Shown: piece after piece, positions 5,073 to 5,247 of the stretch
Layout of the letters: each line of letters begins with the position of its first letter
Position numbering within the stretch: the first letter of the stretch is position 1
Source: UBA1738 sp045577675
Lineage (GTDB): Bacteria > Bacillota > Clostridia > UBA1381
Reading direction: 5' to 3'
NCBI GenBank assembly: GCA_045577675.1
Contig: JAZNIV010000077.1
Coordinates: 1 to 5,247, forward strand
Length of the DNA stretch: 5,247 nt
Notes under the pieces: model-generated
Told to the model about the DNA's origin: nothing
Seen by the model: only the letters and a program-made list of their open reading frames with translations
Database searches by the model: none
Program-made: the position numbers and the translations under genes

Positions 5073-5207
5073 TCATTTTTTGTCAGATTTAATAAGTGTC
5101 TTGGGGGTCTTGGGCTGATAAAGACCAAAAAGAGATGTCGTTTCGCTGGAAAAAACAGCAACACTCTTAAGCGTCTTTTTTATAACAGCTGAAAATTTAG
5201 CTTTCAT
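5073..5207 (-). CDS. agrD: AgrD-like cyclic lactone autoinducer peptide precursor, with Ser in place of the ring Cys
   Basis: A 44-codon gene read from the minus strand, ending 10 nt before agrB. Its parts match AgrD precursors: a basic amphipathic leader MKAKFSAVIKKTLKSVAVF (1-19), a signal core, and a charged C-terminal recognition tail YQPKTPKTLIKSDKK (30-44). Aligned on the tail proline (compare C. perfringens CLWFT followed by HQPEEPKSL, and S. aureus CDFIM followed by DEVEVPKEL), the predicted five-residue ring is S25-L26-F27-G28-L29, cut before Y30. The ring residue is Ser, which would give a true lactone rather than a thiolactone. The ATG at 5207 is preferred to the one at 5216 (47 aa) because AAAGGAG lies 9 nt before it but directly abuts the earlier codon. 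The protein has no cysteine. The gene lies upstream of agrB, the reverse of the staphylococcal order. The receptor is not in the window. Confidence 0.85.
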   Translation of the reverse strand: MKAKFSAVIKKTLKSVAVFSSETTSLFGLYQPKTPKTLIKSDKK

Positions 5208-5216
5208 ACCTTTCAT

Positions 5217-5223
5217 CTCCTTT
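5217..5223 (-). promoter_or_regulatory. Ribosome binding site of the autoinducer precursor gene
   Basis: The minus strand reads AAAGGAG. It is 9 nt before the ATG at 5207 but has zero spacing to the ATG at 5216, so it selects the 44-codon reading. Confidence 0.75.
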
Positions 5224-5225
5224 CC

Positions 5226-5246
5226 GAAACAACGACTTGTTGTTTC
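5226..5246. promoter_or_regulatory. Perfect 8-bp inverted repeat upstream of agrD (operator or leader hairpin)
   Basis: GAAACAAC (5226-5233) and GTTGTTTC (5239-5246) are exact reverse complements around five bases, ending two bases before the agrD ribosome binding site. It could bind a dimeric regulator or fold in the mRNA leader and influence agrD translation. The window ends here, so its place relative to the promoter is unknown. Confidence 0.5.
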
Positions 5247-5247
5247 A

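Overview
The window is AT-rich and looks like a low-GC Gram-positive chromosome, most probably a Clostridia-class gut or rumen Firmicute of the Ruminococcus type. The signs are an Agr-type peptide quorum-sensing pair, a Spo0A-type DNA-binding domain, strong purine-rich ribosome binding sites and intrinsic terminators. The taxon is inferred from gene style, not measured.

Layout, left to right. Bases 1-112 hold the 3' tail of an unidentified plus-strand gene and its intrinsic terminator. Every gene after that is on the minus strand. A terminator (141-175) lies just 3' of a divergent tRNA-Leu(CAG)-like sequence (179-278) with a canonical 3' half and an abnormal 5' half. The stop codon of a 130-aa stand-alone Spo0A C-terminal-domain protein (271-663) falls inside its acceptor stem. 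Upstream are an ABC ATPase (687-1355) and two FtsX/MacB-like half-size permeases (1355-2530 and 2533-3624), with overlapping or near-overlapping ends. A 333-bp gap (3625-3957) carries a promoter with an overlapping dyad, a segment bounded by inverted repeats and a 54-nt hairpin. Then come a small Sec-secreted protein of unknown family (3958-4383), an AgrB-like peptide-processing membrane protease (4475-5062) and, at the right edge, a 44-codon agrD-like autoinducer precursor (5073-5207).

The minus-strand order is therefore agrD, agrB, secreted protein, hairpin, promoter, permease 1, permease 2, ATPase, Spo0A_C protein, tRNA-like sequence, terminator. The simplest working model is a peptide-signalling cassette linked to a secreted effector, possibly bacteriocin-like, with an ABC complex for efflux, immunity or peptide sensing and its own DNA-binding regulator. 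The secreted protein has its own signal peptide, so the ABC complex need not be its exporter. No AgrC kinase or AgrA regulator is visible, but the window ends just upstream of agrD.

The strongest unusual points are the Spo0A DNA-binding domain without a receiver domain, the Ser-for-Cys autoinducer with agrD placed before agrB, the unrecognised secreted protein, and the chimeric tRNA-Leu, which may be the end (attachment site) of an integrated element carrying the cassette.
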